A DNA stretch of 64,000 bases from Pomphorhynchus laevis (lineage: Eukaryota > Acanthocephala > Palaeacanthocephala > Echinorhynchida > Pomphorhynchidae): the NCBI GenBank assembly GCA_012934845.2, contig WNNJ02002353.1, forward strand, positions 24,031-88,030. The letters are read 5' to 3'. The notes below the pieces were generated by a model. The model had not been told where the DNA came from, ran no database searches, and was given only the letters and a program-made list of their open reading frames with translations. Below, piece after piece: positions 44,385 to 55,282 of the stretch. The first letter of the stretch is position 1; every line of letters begins with the position of its first letter. The position numbers and the translations under genes were made by a program.

Positions 44385-46815
44385 TCATTTGAGTAGCTCG
44401 GATTAGTCTAGATGATGACGATAAGATTCTCCGTACAATTCTGTCCAAAATAATTGACCGTGAAAACCTCTCTGTTGCTCAAAGCCTTGTTGTTAAGAAA
44501 AATTTTCGTCTGGGTAAAATAATGCCTGAGAAACCTAGGTTTTTGAAAGTTGTTCTTAGTTTCAGGGAACATGTCGACTTTCTGCTTCGTCATAGGTCTC
44601 AGTTACTAGGCTCTTCTTTCCATATATTTCAAGATTTATCACCTAAGGATCAGGTAAGGAGAAAGGATGCCTGGATAGAATTGCATAAAAGTCTGAACAA
44701 TGGCGAATATAATCTCTGTAAGAAATTTTCGAATTGTACGGTGGCGACCGACGGTGCGGTGGCGACCGACGGTGCGGTGGCAACCTTTGCTACGAAGATA
44801 GATTGTTGCCCAGATGGGTTTCGCTCAAGTGATCTTGCTAACTTTAGTGATATTCATTCTATCTCTAAGATTTCCTATGATAGCAGCATACATTTTGGTT
44901 ACTCAAATGTCCGCAGTCTTTTGGCGCAATATACTGATCTAACATATGTTGTCTTGAAAAATGAGTATGGTGTCTTCTGCATTTGTACCGAAATCAGCAC
45001 GTATAATTCTTCTGTTCCTAGATTTTCTACCGAAAATCAACACGTATAATAGCATTTTTCTACCGAAAATGCGTTTATAGCATTTTCTACCGAAATCAAC
45101 ACGTATAATTCTTCTGTTCCAGAAAGTTATAAACACTTGTCGGCCCGCTTATTGCGTACGTCTAACGCTTTCGCTCCATTAAAGCGCCCTAAATCGAGTA
45201 TCTCGCGCCCTCCTTGGTTGGACTATCAGGTCCGTTCAGCCCTGAAAATTCGAAACACATTATGGTATAGGTCTAGAACAGATCCGTCTATTCGTATTGA
45301 GTACACTGCTTCTCAGAATTTTTGTAACAGGCTAAAATTAAAAAAAGACAGTCATTCGAGAAAAACATTGCAATGTGTATTTATCATGATCCGAAGAGAT
45401 TCTGGTCCTACGTTCGTAGTTCACAAAACGTTCAAACGGGAATTAACTCCATTCACTCGTCGGATTGAGTTCTGGTAGGGGAACCCCAGATTGCTAATCA
45501 TCTAGCAAAGATCTTCGCAGTTCCATGTAACTCTACTGTAGACTTTAATCAGTTCGTCTGGCAGGCGGTTCTTGTTCCTATCCGCGACTGCGCGATAGAC
45601 ATTGAAGTAGATGTTATTTAAAGTGAATTATTGGCGCTGAGGCAATTTGGCTCACTGGGCCCTGATGACATTGCTCCTTTTCTGGTTCGTGCTTTAGCTT
45701 GTTCTCTCTGTCAGCATCTAACTTCTGTTTTTCGACACAGCCCCAATCATTGCTGGATTCTTGATATTTGGAACCGTGCCATTGTAGTCCCGATACCCAA
45801 AAAGCCTCCACATGTTAGTTCGTCAGACTTTCGCCCTATTAATCCTACTTGCGTGTTTTCTAAAATTCTCGAAAAACTAGTATCGAAGAATATTCGACTT
45901 CATCTTAAGAAAACAGTATTCTCTCGGACTCACAACACGGATTTATGCCGGGCCGTTCTTGTTTAACCAATTTAATAACAGCTCATGAAAGATGGACGGA
46001 CGCCTTGAGTTCTGGATATGTTATCGCCGCTGGCTTTTTGGACTTTTCTAAGGCCTTTGACTGTGTCCATCATGACGGTATCATCTCATTGCTTGCTCAC
46101 TATGGTTTCCATTTCCAGACCATTTAGTGGATTAAGAATTTCTTATCTTTGCGATCATTCCAAGTAAGAGTTGGTGATGTTCTTCCAAAGAGCTCTAGGG
46201 TGCTTTCCGGTGTACGTCAAGGATCTGTTACTGGCCCTCTTCTCTTTGTCGTATTTCTTAATGACCTGCTCCTGCGTTTAAAGAATCCTGTTTTAGCATA
46301 TGCTGATGCTTTAAAAATCGGGACTGTTGTTCGTACTCCTATCGATTGTCAGTCACTACAGGACGACCTGCAGTGGCTTACTGAATGGTGTGAATCTACT
46401 GGACTCATGTTAAACGTTAATAAATGTGTTTTGATAAGAATGGGGAAGACTACTTCGTCGTTCCAGTATCGCATTGTTAGTGCGTTATTTAATAAAATTG
46501 AACACCATAAAGACTCAGGTGTAATAATTCATCGCTCTCTTAAGACACGATTGAATAGTGAGCACGTAAGGATAAAAGCAACTAGGTCATTGTACTACAT
46601 CAAAAATACATTTCTCAGACTGTCACCTCCAATGCTCGGTATCTTATTTTCTTTACTAGCCCGCCTTTATCTGTAGTAATGCATCCCTGCATGCTTTTCT
46701 ACCACTAAGCGAAAATTGCTCGACTATGAGTCGGTACTAAAGAGAGATTCAAGGATATGCTTTAGGGCTGGAACGTCTTATCGCATGCAGCTGCGTGCGC
46801 TAGGGATAAGCTCGA
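44385..46815 (+). mobile_element. LINE-A copy 5, endonuclease largely lost
   Basis: This is a decayed CR1-like copy. The ORF1 end is at about 44,400-44,800 (FRLGKI, FLKVVLS, FQDLSPKDQ). The ORF2 start is HFGYSNVRSLLAQ (about 44,893). A patch of short repeats then replaces most of the endonuclease (44,986-45,120). The linker follows (AFAPLKRP, 45,167), and then the RT: AIVVPIPKK (about 45,779), DFRPINPT, RSCLTNLI (about 45,953), FLDFSKAFDCVHH (about 46,036), VRQGSVTGPLLF (about 46,216) and YADALK (about 46,300, Ala in place of the second catalytic Asp). The C-terminal domain runs to about 46,815. No 3' tail is present, because a minus-strand RT-E piece begins there. Confidence 0.82.
44986..45120 (+). 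repeat. Reiterated short motif inside LINE-A copy 5
   Basis: TACCGAAATCARCACGTATA followed by ATTCTTCTGTTCC occurs at about 44,986-45,018 and 45,088-45,120. Partial copies (TTTTCTACCGAAAAT) lie between them. The patch sits exactly where about 200 codons of endonuclease are missing, so it looks like filler formed by repeated copying during a deletion. Confidence 0.75.
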
Positions 46816-47500
46816 TTCGTGACAGAATCGACTGTCAGCTCCAGGTTGTTTATTCAGTTGGATAAGCCGACATGCAGTAAACGCCTTTAAATTCGGTGAA
46901 CTGATATTCTTCGAAAATAGCCGATAAGCAAATTTTGCCAACGCATCCGCTGGTTGCAGAGAATCGGGTCCGAACTAATTAAGCATCGATTACCAGTCTT
47001 TAACGTCCATACCAGAGGGTCCACCGCTTCCTTAAATAGGTCCACAAAAAACATCAGAGTAATGTTCGCACATCCCTGGTAATGGGTTCTTTAGCTCAAG
47101 ATACGCATTAAGTTCACAGTTTTTAGGATGCAGTATACTAACTTTCTCCCTAACGACACTGTATTGTCGATAATATCATCATTTTGAAGAACTCCACTCC
47201 TACTTCCATCGAAAGACAGCATTCATATCGCACTCGTTTCTTCACCACTCGTCATCAATCTTATAAAGTTTTTGTGTCATCTTTTTGGAGCAGTGTTGTT
47301 ATTTTCATTGATATTTCTGTACTCCATTCTTTTTTGCATAATCAGAGCCTCTCGATAACTTTCATGGAGCTCCTGGTTGTGCCACATTCTTAATCTGCGT
47401 TCAAATGCCCTGCGAATTGAACTGACCTTCTTGTTGCCTATGTTTTGCCAAATTACTTGACTGAAAATTGTTGCCAGCTGAAGTGAATCGTTTCCAAGTC
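46816..47500 (-). pseudogene. RT-E copy 3, region upstream of and into the RT
   Basis: The minus strand reads VSSIRRAFERRLRMWHNQEL (about 47,430-47,370), NFIRLMTSGEETSAI (about 47,265), SFDGSRSGVLQNDDIIDN (about 47,215-47,162), GGPSGMDVKDW (about 47,025), LAKFAYRLFSKNISSPNLKA (about 46,945-46,885) and LIQLNKQPGADS (about 46,865). The last two match LAKFARR and LVALDKIPGVCP of the 32.7 kb copy, so this is the N-terminal side of the same type of protein. Stops and shifts are present. Confidence 0.6.
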
Positions 47501-48039
47501 AGCAGAGCTTGAAGCACATAGGAAGAGATAGGCAAGTGTTGCAATGAATTGATGACTCACCTTACAACGTGGTAATCGAAATAGATTAGATCTTCATTTA
47601 ATACATTCATCAAAGTAAGCATGTGTATTGAACCCATATTGCGAAGATAATTCTCCGCAGTCGGACCCTCGACCACGGAATGTAGGTCATGAGTACATTC
47701 AGTTTGAACATTTGTAATTCCATTTGTAATATAATTCGGGTCATGAGTATGCGCATTAATCATTTGGTCTCGACTTGTGTAGTTCGGAGCACTACAGTTC
47801 GTACATGTTCTATTCGACGTTGCAGGCATATCGAATACACTTAGCAGCTCTTGTGTTACATTTACAACACTTGCTAAAAGAGGACAGTTTCATACGAGTC
47901 ATATTGTATTGTATTGTATCAATAATATTCACAAGAATGTTAATCGATCTGAAGTAAGCTATCGGCAGATTGTAGTTAGTCAGAAAAATTAACTTTTTCT
48001 TCTTTAAAGTTTTTGTGTGTTTAAGCTGCTAAATTTTTT
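47501..48039 (-). other. Possible N-terminal part of RT-E copy 3
   Basis: A 90-codon minus-strand frame (47,557-47,829) has a CTNC Cys pair and a His-rich stretch. It lies directly upstream of RT-E copy 3 in the same orientation and could be its N-terminal zinc region. I do not recognise it. Confidence 0.25.
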
Positions 48040-48049
48040 GTTCTTTTAT

Positions 48050-48325
48050 TGTTAGGGCCGAAACCTGATAGCATAGCAGTTCCTCCTGATTACTTCTAAT
48101 TCTTATTCTGATACAACGTCTGTTATTTATTAGTCAATTCATAAAAATGACTTTTATTTTAAATTTCAATTTTTTATTTTAACTTAATTTAAATTATAAA
48201 AAATCTTAAAACAATTATTTATTTTATTATTTAATTATTAAATTTTGATTTAGCATTATTATGTTTTGTTTATTTTATAATTATATTAAATACGTAGACT
48301 CAGTTAGCTGATTTGATTTGTATAA
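48050..48325 (+). mobile_element. PLE-3, isolated 3' end
   Basis: This is a plus-strand copy of only the PLE 3' untranslated region, from GGGCCGAAACCTGATAGCATAGCAG (split here: GGGCCGAAACC, then TGATAGCATAGCAG) to the terminal ACGTAGACTCAGTTAGCTGATTT. It is very close to the reverse complement of 3,701-3,970. It is a strongly 5'-truncated insertion. Confidence 0.85.
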
Positions 48326-48587
48326 GAAAATCATGTATTATTTATTATTATTTAATTTATATAGTACAAAATACGAAGACTCATATAACTGATATGATTT
48401 GTTAATGAATTACAATTTGGGGCATATCAACGATGACTAACAATACATGGTCTTAAAACTATAAAAATATTTTTTTATAAAATAATTTTTCAATATTATC
48501 AATTTATTAATGATACATCAAGTTATCGTTACTGATAGTTAGCATTTTATCGCATATAATTCGTTGTTAAATGTGCTAATACTGTTT
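48326..48587. other. AT-rich, no gene; diverged PLE end
   Basis: A second, diverged PLE-type terminus (AATACGAAGACTCATATAACTGAT) lies at about 48,368-48,392, next to the first. The rest is AT-rich without structure that I recognise. Confidence 0.4.
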
Positions 48588-49000
48588 CTACCTGTCCATA
48601 TCCCGGATGGACGCATTATCATTAAATTTGAATTCCGATTTTCTCCTGTGGAGGCATGATGACACCACATTTATCAATGTAAAGCTTATTAGTTTCAACG
48701 AATTAGGCAAGCAATCATAGTATAATTTTCCTGACTCCATCGCACTTCTCGATGCACATGTTCTTATCAACTTAAGCAAATCAGTACCCGTACCTTGTAT
48801 TCGCTCTTTGTATTTAGATGTTTTTCTTCGTGCATGAAAGTCAAAGCAACTCGCAGCATCTGAATGACAGTAAGACGAAGCCAAACGATTGAATACACTT
48901 ACGTCTATGAACGAGCGGTCCATCCTACCGTTGTTTATTGAGCTACATACCAAATCCTTCATCTTTCCACTCTTTATGAAATCGCAATTAATCATCGTGT
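48588..49000 (-). pseudogene. RT-E-type nuclease-like C-terminal fragment
   Basis: The 135-codon minus-strand frame reads GRMDRSFIDVSVFNRLASSY (residues about 23-42), then HARRKTSKYKERIQ. This is the DV-containing block of the RT-E nuclease-like domain, compared with TERKFLDVHNI at 34.4 kb. The upstream RT is absent. It belongs to a different subfamily from the 32.7 kb copy because the flanking residues differ. Confidence 0.5.
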
Positions 49001-49585
49001 CGAATTTTGTTTGTTTCTTGTTACCTTTCGCCTATTATGCTGTTAATTTTTCTCCTAGTAAGGCCTTGATCATCTTGAACACTAGGGATCTGTTTCCTTG
49101 ACACTGTAATCAAGATATTCTCTAATTTATCAAATATCCACGCACTTGACTAATTATGGTCCCCGCACTTTTATCGTCGCCACTCTTCTCGCTTGAAATT
49201 GTTTTCCAATTGATGACCGTCGTTCAACGTTGCTTCTACCCTTTAAACTACGTATACGTTCATACATGATGGCTCCTCTTTCGAATTAAATCTTCAACGT
49301 ATTGCATCACCATCTTATCCAACTGATAATTTTTTTTCATATTTCTTTAACAACTAATTAAACTTTGCAGTTTACTTCCTCTTGTTCCTCCAACGTTTCG
49401 CCACATCTCCACGAAGTGCCCTTATCTTGGATATATTTCCTTCACTTTACTTAACTTTATTTATTTTCATTACTTTAACTTTTATATATTATATACATTA
49501 ACATTATTTATTTTCATTTCGCATTCTGACTTGTTTTCGTACGCGAAATTGTATGAGCAGATAACCCGCATTTGCCAATAAATAA
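49001..49585. other. No recognisable feature
   Basis: Mixed sequence without family signatures on either strand. Confidence 0.4.
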
Positions 49586-49695
49586 TTTAAATTGGCTAAC
49601 TGAATCTAAGTATTTTTTACTATATATAAATAAAAAATAAAGATAAATAATTGTTTTTTTTATGAGAGGATTCCGTGACAAGTATTTTATAATAA
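49586..49695 (-). mobile_element. PLE-4 terminal piece
   Basis: The diverged PLE 3' terminus (GGCTAACTGAATCTAAGTATTTTTTACTAT region, given in parts: GGCTAACTGAATCTAAG) begins PLE-4. A small inverted-repeat element interrupts it at about 49,696. Confidence 0.6.
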
Positions 49696-49930
49696 GATTG
49701 GCATCCATGAAAAAATCGACAAAACGGTAACTATTACCTTTTCATCATCGTTTTGACTCATCAGTGCCGGGTACCTCCCACTGGTGGATGCAGAGGAGGA
49801 TCGGCAGGCGACACGAGTCAAGTCAAAACATACTTAAAGCTAGAGCAATGAAATCATCGTTTTGATAAGTCTAAATGATGACGTTCCCTACTAATTACCG
49901 TTTTGTCGATTCATTCGTGGATGCCAAACT
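49696..49930. mobile_element. Small non-autonomous inverted-repeat element (about 235 bp)
   Basis: The termini are inverted repeats of about 38 bases: TTGGCATCCATGAAAAAATC / GACAAAACGGTAA on the left, and the reverse complement of TTACCGTTTTGTCGATTCAT / TCGTGGATGCCAA on the right. The interior holds two diverged ATCATCGTTTTGA blocks and a G+C-richer centre. No coding sequence is present. It lies inside PLE-4. A clear target duplication was not found. Confidence 0.78.
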
Positions 49931-50720
49931 GATTATAAAATAATTATAAATAATAAATAATTAAATAAGATTTTATATTATTTATAATTATATTAAATTA
50001 AAATTTAAAACTAAAATTTAAAAATCATGTTTTATGAATTGACTAATAAATAATATACTATGTATTTGAATAAGGTCAGCAGGATGACCTGCTGTTATCA
50101 GGTTTCCGCCGGTATTCCTCGATCGACCATAGCAGCTGAACCAAATACATCTAAATAACCTATTTCTTCTGATGAAATTTGACTCTCTAGTGTATCTTAT
50201 TCTAATACGCAATATATTATTTATTTTTCAAATGTAAAAATTTTCTACTTAAGATTTTAAATTTATTTTTGATAGTATTTTGTGTATATTTTGATAATAT
50301 TTTGTTTATATTTTATATATTTTACTATTTTCTGTTTGATTTTATTTTTAAGATACCTAGTATCAAATCTTAGCTTAAAATAATAAATCAGACAATTGAA
50401 CATTTAAACTATTTAATTATTTAAAAAATTTTGAAGAAAACCAATATCATTACATATTATACCAATTCTTAAAATTTCATTATTTAATGTATTATGTTTA
50501 ATATTATATGGTATGCATGAATGCTCATGCGAAAGTATATTTCTTGTAAATTTAAATATGTCATCTTTAAGATATAAATTAAAAATAGTTTTAGTTAATG
50601 TTAATTTAATGTTCATATCTAGATATACACCTTCTTTATCATTAATATTAGTTTTATAAAGAACAAGTATACCTTGAAAATTTGTTCACTTATTGAATAA
50701 AATTATTATGGATAATAGTT
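49931..50720 (-). mobile_element. PLE-4, 3' untranslated region and RT thumb
   Basis: This diverged minus-strand PLE has its structured segment at about 50,080-50,180 with weakened pairing. A thumb fragment (50,413-50,616) reads MNIKLTLTKTIFNLYLKDDI and GFLQNFLNN. It ends near 50,700, so it is 5' truncated within the thumb. Confidence 0.75.
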
Positions 50721-51239
50721 TGTTTGAAATTTGATTGGGCAATTGTTTAATTTTAATGTTATTACTTAATCAATTAAAAAATAATTAAATTTAATTTTTT
50801 TTCTAATTCAAAAAAATAATTATGAAAACGAATAAAGCTTCTTTGTTTTTGCTAATTTAAAAATTTCACAGCACTGTTTTTAGACAAAGTATAGGGCAGA
50901 GATTTCTAAACTGGATCCGTTTTGTTCATAGAGTATCCAGTAATCTTTCCGGTGGACTATAACCATAAAAGTGTATTTTGGTAGAGATAAATGTTAGGAA
51001 GGTAACATAGCAGGATGACAATCTGCAGCTATTCGAATTCATAAAAACAACAAACTTTTTTAAACAACTTCAAGTAACATCCGTTATTAGAAATCATATG
51101 AAAACACTATTTTGTCAATAGAATTAAACAGCTGTCAAATTTTATTATTTTAATTATTTATAAATTACTTATAAACACAATAATAATTAGATTTATAGAT
51201 GATTTAATTCATTGTGAAATATTATATAAATAATTGCTT
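50721..51239. other. AT-rich, no recognisable feature
   Basis: No open frame or repeat with recognisable signatures. Confidence 0.45.
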
Positions 51240-54200
51240 TAAATTTCATGATTGTAGTCTTCAACACTGAGGAATTTTCATCCTCCAAAAAATCGGCAAC
51301 CTATTGATCGCTTAGGCACTCGTGAATACACGCGACATTGCCTCGCTGAACCGCCACGCTTTATCGTTGCCTGAGGAAATCCGTTGATCGAATTTCACCC
51401 GTGATCCCGGATATCATCTTTCTTATCTCTTTGATAAAATACTAGGTTTCCTTGCCAAAGACACCTAATACTCAATGGCTATTGGAACGAATGTATATAT
51501 CCTATTATCGATCTCGTTGTACTTTTTCTTCTTGCATTCTGCAAAAGCGGCTACCTCTCCGGTCCGAATAACTGCTTTATCCTCGTAACTCGCCGCTAGA
51601 GGGTTTATGCAGATAGCGTCCCAAATTAGTATTTACCGTTCTTCCAAGGAACTAAAGTTTCTCCACCCCGTCGCTTGACATCGATACAACACAAACCGAC
51701 CGTCTCTAATCAAGAAAGTATCCCTGCTGAATACAAAGTCATTCAAATTATGTGGTTCAACTCGGAGTGTCGAGTGTGCCGGGATTTGCTGTGTCGACAG
51801 TCCAGACCGTGCAAGTTCGATGCGTCGCACGTATTTCTGCATGCACATGTGAATTTCTCGCTAAATTTGATGCCGAGTCGTAGAGCCACAGCGATTGTGA
51901 AGGATACGTCGTCCAATTTAGTGCCAAGCACCGAGATTGGAAGTGCCGTCATGAAACCTTCAGAGTCCCTGCCTACCGCTCCAAGCAGTCAAGTTCGACA
52001 TTTAACAGAATCGACCCTGACATTATATAGGACAAGACAAACGTTTTTGTTTATATTTTTTTGGCCACACTTCCCTAGCATACAGTCTCCCACCTGCGCA
52101 CGCCATTTTGGAAATCCGAGCAGTCCTCTTTAGCTGTTTGCCTCAAGGATTGGTCCTACTAAGGCCTTTACGAGAACCGAAGTGCCTTCGATTGAGGACA
52201 AATATGCCGGCAGTGATATAACTTTACTGCTATATAAGCTTAAGCCACCCAAATCAATCGCAAAATTGCTTTATGTCATGCCTTATTATCCAGATATAAA
52301 TTCAAAATGTTGGCAAGAGCGGACTTTAGGACTTCGTCATAATGCTTTAATGACGAACAGGAAGATCAAGGAGCACGACGTAGTATATGAGAAATCTTTG
52401 GTATACTGAAGCTACATCGCAACAGACGCATCCGTCTAGATAGATCGACCATTCGTTTGACAGGGTTCTGGAGATCCGATATACATTGATTCAAGGTTTC
52501 ATTGAGCGCCAAATCGCTACCTACAGGAGTGCCCAAGATGGCAGCGTCATTGGGATCAATCAGAATGCATTCGGGAATCAAGTCTAACAATCAAATTTGA
52601 TCTTTAGGATCACAGCTTATTAAGTCCCTCTTCTGAAGGATTTAATGTTAGTTTAATTCTCGTCTCTTGATAGATTATTTTAACTACATCCGAATAAATT
52701 GTATTCAAGTCACCCCTCTCCAAAATACAGTCGTCGAGATACCATGCGCAATACGGTGACTGACAGTTTGACAACTTCGTTCACTGCAAGCGATAAAAGC
52801 AGGGGGCCGAGAGGGTCTCCTTGTTGAACACTTTCAGCTGACGGAATTATTGATTTGCCCGCAATAAGTTAACTATCGCCACCGTAGCACAAGGTGACGA
52901 ACTGCAGGTAATTTGGTAGCTTTCTACGAATCGTGTCAATCACGTAGCCCCGGTTTACCATGTTGAACGTGTTATAAAAGTTCAATTTGGCAAGCGAAAC
53001 TCCAGAAACTATGGCGTTCGCGATAAAGGATTTGGACGCGTAAGTCACATCCTTAACTCCTCGTGGTATCCCAACGCCAAATTGTCGGGACACGAACTCA
53101 CTTATTATATCGATTGATGCCTAACGCGGGAAAATCTTTGCTGCCAAGCGACGCAGTGTACAACCTACCGCGAACGGGCGAATACCGCTATTAGGTTTCT
53201 GTTATGTCATAAGCTTAGTGTCGCAAAAAAAATTTCTTATAGCTTCCAGCACGCAACCTTTTAGCACAACGGTGATGAATTCGGCCAAGGATTGAACTAG
53301 GTGATAACCTGAAAGGCTGCACGAGGAACCAGTGAGGTCTTATAGATGTAGTTGACTGAAACCATCCAATTCACTCAAGGAAGCATTGGGAAATGAGTGA
53401 AGAGCTGACAACATGATGTCCGTAGAGACAACACGGAAGGCATAAGATGGTATACTGTGAATGTTAACTTGCATATGTGTCCTGCCTAATAGGTTAGTTC
53501 GTGGGGGTGTTTTGACCTTAGTTCTCACACAACTCGATCGTCAAATTTCACTATTCCGTCGTGTTTGCTCATTAATCTGATTGCACTGTGAACATCGTCG
53601 TCTTTGAGTTTTTCCTAAACTCTTCGACAAAGATTTCTATTGGCCTCGCGGCCGTATACTTTAGTTCGGTTAGTAAGTTTGTCGCACTTCTGCGCCACAA
53701 CATCAACAACTGACCAGGATGTCATTACAACGAATTTGAGACAGGCCTCTCAGATCTTCTGAGACAAACTGCGATTGCCATTTTTCTCAGTTATTACAGG
53801 CACGCTAATAACCGTTCCAGCGAACATCAACAATTTGATTTAAGCATATTCCCTATGGTAGTTACTCGCAATATCAGGCAGTATGGTCGAAAGAGTTGAA
53901 GCTACCTGGGGCCTGGCAGATCTGGGAATCCGTTGCACTAACTGGACTGGTATCATCTCAATAAACGCTGTCTCTCAATGCTATCCTGAAAGTGTGCTGT
54001 CAGCATGTGCATTAAGTGATGCTGAATTATTTATTTAAGTAGGCGTTTTACCAGAACCGGGGCAGTCGGGAGAACGGCCATGCCCGCGTATACGTCCGGT
54101 GGATGTTAAGCAGAAAAATCGATAACATACTCTGCGTTGTCTTTTTCCGACACGATCTTATCCCGAACAAGCCCGGTTGATTCATAATTTGTTTTCCCGA

Positions 54201-54255
54201 CCTGACTAGGGACGTCATTCTCTCGTGTAAGATGCCGAACAACTAGCAGGATATA
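51240..54255 (-). pseudogene. RT-F: reverse transcriptase with nuclease-like C-terminus, decayed
   Basis: Read on the minus strand. LSALHSFPNASLSELDGFSQ (about 53,412-53,353) is the entry to the RT. PNSGIRPFAVGCTLRRLAAK (about 53,205-53,145) forms the fingers. VSLAKLNFYNTFNMVNR (about 53,005-52,955) is motif A with Asp replaced by Asn. SVQQGDPLGPLL follows (about 52,840-52,805), then a shifted WYLDD-type motif C (about 52,745), and LGTPVGSDLALNE...RLLRCSFSIPKISHILR (about 52,535-52,375). The C-terminal part carries CRNTCDAS and RHSELNHII (about 51,790), then LIWDAICINPLAASYEDK (about 51,630-51,577) and FVPIAIEY (about 51,495). The RHN...D pattern and WD strand are like RT-E and R2-type nucleases (inferred). 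I recognise the protein type from other invertebrates but cannot name the clade. Many breaks are present. Confidence 0.7.
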
Positions 54256-54289
54256 ATACGTGTAATTTTCAACTGGTTGCAACAAGATT

Positions 54290-54530
54290 GTATTTATTTG
54301 TCTTGTCTTGATATTCGTCAATTGTATATACATTTGTCAATTGATATTGGTAAATTGATATTCGTGAATTGATATTCGTGAATTGATATTCGTCAATTGA
54401 TATTCGTCAATTGATATTCGCTTGATATTCGTCAATTGTATATTGACGATTGATATTCGCTTGATATTCGTCAATTGTATATTGACGATTGATATTCGCT
54501 TGATATTCGTCAATTGATATTCGTGTTAGT
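54290..54530. repeat. Minisatellite of TGATATTCGTCAAT-type units
   Basis: Units of 14-15 bases (ATTGATATTCGTSA) are repeated four to six times, followed by a higher-order unit of about 39 bases (ATTGATATTCGCTTGATATT then CGTCAATTGTATATTGACG) repeated twice and a part. The CAATTGTATATTGACG portion is partly self-complementary. Confidence 0.9.
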
Positions 54531-55282
54531 AACGAAAATTATGGTATTCTATTATTGTAAGTAATAATATCCAAGACAATGTTTTTAAATTTAATATTTT
54601 ATTTTAATTTACTATTTTAATTTCCAATGATGCGAAATATCAAATAAAATCGATCACTTTCTCGCTGTTCTATTAATTAAATTATTTTACAAAAGACAAA
54701 ATTATGGATATTTATAGTATAAATTTTTTATTTGTAATTTAATTGTCTTATTTTTTGTCAAATCGCAATGCTGGATTAATAAGTATTTTATGCGCCTGGT
54801 TAATTCCAATGATCAATTGACAATTTTCTTTATGTAAATGCAATGTATATTATTTTATTAATTTTGAATTTGTTTTTGCTTTATAAATTTTTACATATAT
54901 TTTATTCATGTTTTATTCATATTTTCATATTTTTTTCATATTTTATTAAATGTTTAGCAATAAACATTAATTATGTAAATAATAAATATTTAATAAATAT
55001 GTATTAAATATTTATAATGGGATAGTTAAGGATTTGCATATTGCTAAACACTTATTTAAAAGATTTACAATATATTGCTTCATATTTAAATGTTTAGAAA
55101 TAAACAATTATTGTGTAAATACTAAAATGGTAATTAAATATTTATAATGGCATAATTAATGTTTTGTATATTGCCAAACATTTAAATATTTACAATAAAC
55201 ATTTATTATGTAAATAATAAATGTTAGTTAAACATTTTATAAACAAATTGAATTTGAATGATGATTGCGACGGTGTAATAAC
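54531..55282. repeat. AT-rich dispersed-repeat region
   Basis: No gene. Blocks such as AAACATTTATTATGTAAATA ATAAAT and TTTGCATATTGCTAAACATTTA recur at about 55,000, 55,080, 55,160 and again at 55,660-55,880, in irregular order. Confidence 0.6.

Noticed and set aside
48889-49101. Plus-strand frame with Leu/Phe-rich product
   Set aside because: It overlaps the minus-strand RT-E-type fragment and has no signature of its own.
51675-52133. Plus-strand frame of 152 codons
   Set aside because: The minus strand encodes the RT-F tail (CRNTCDAS, RHSELNH), so the plus-strand frame is a shadow.
54290-54530. CRISPR-like array
   Set aside because: The units are contiguous or nested without unique spacers, and the setting is eukaryotic. 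It is a minisatellite.
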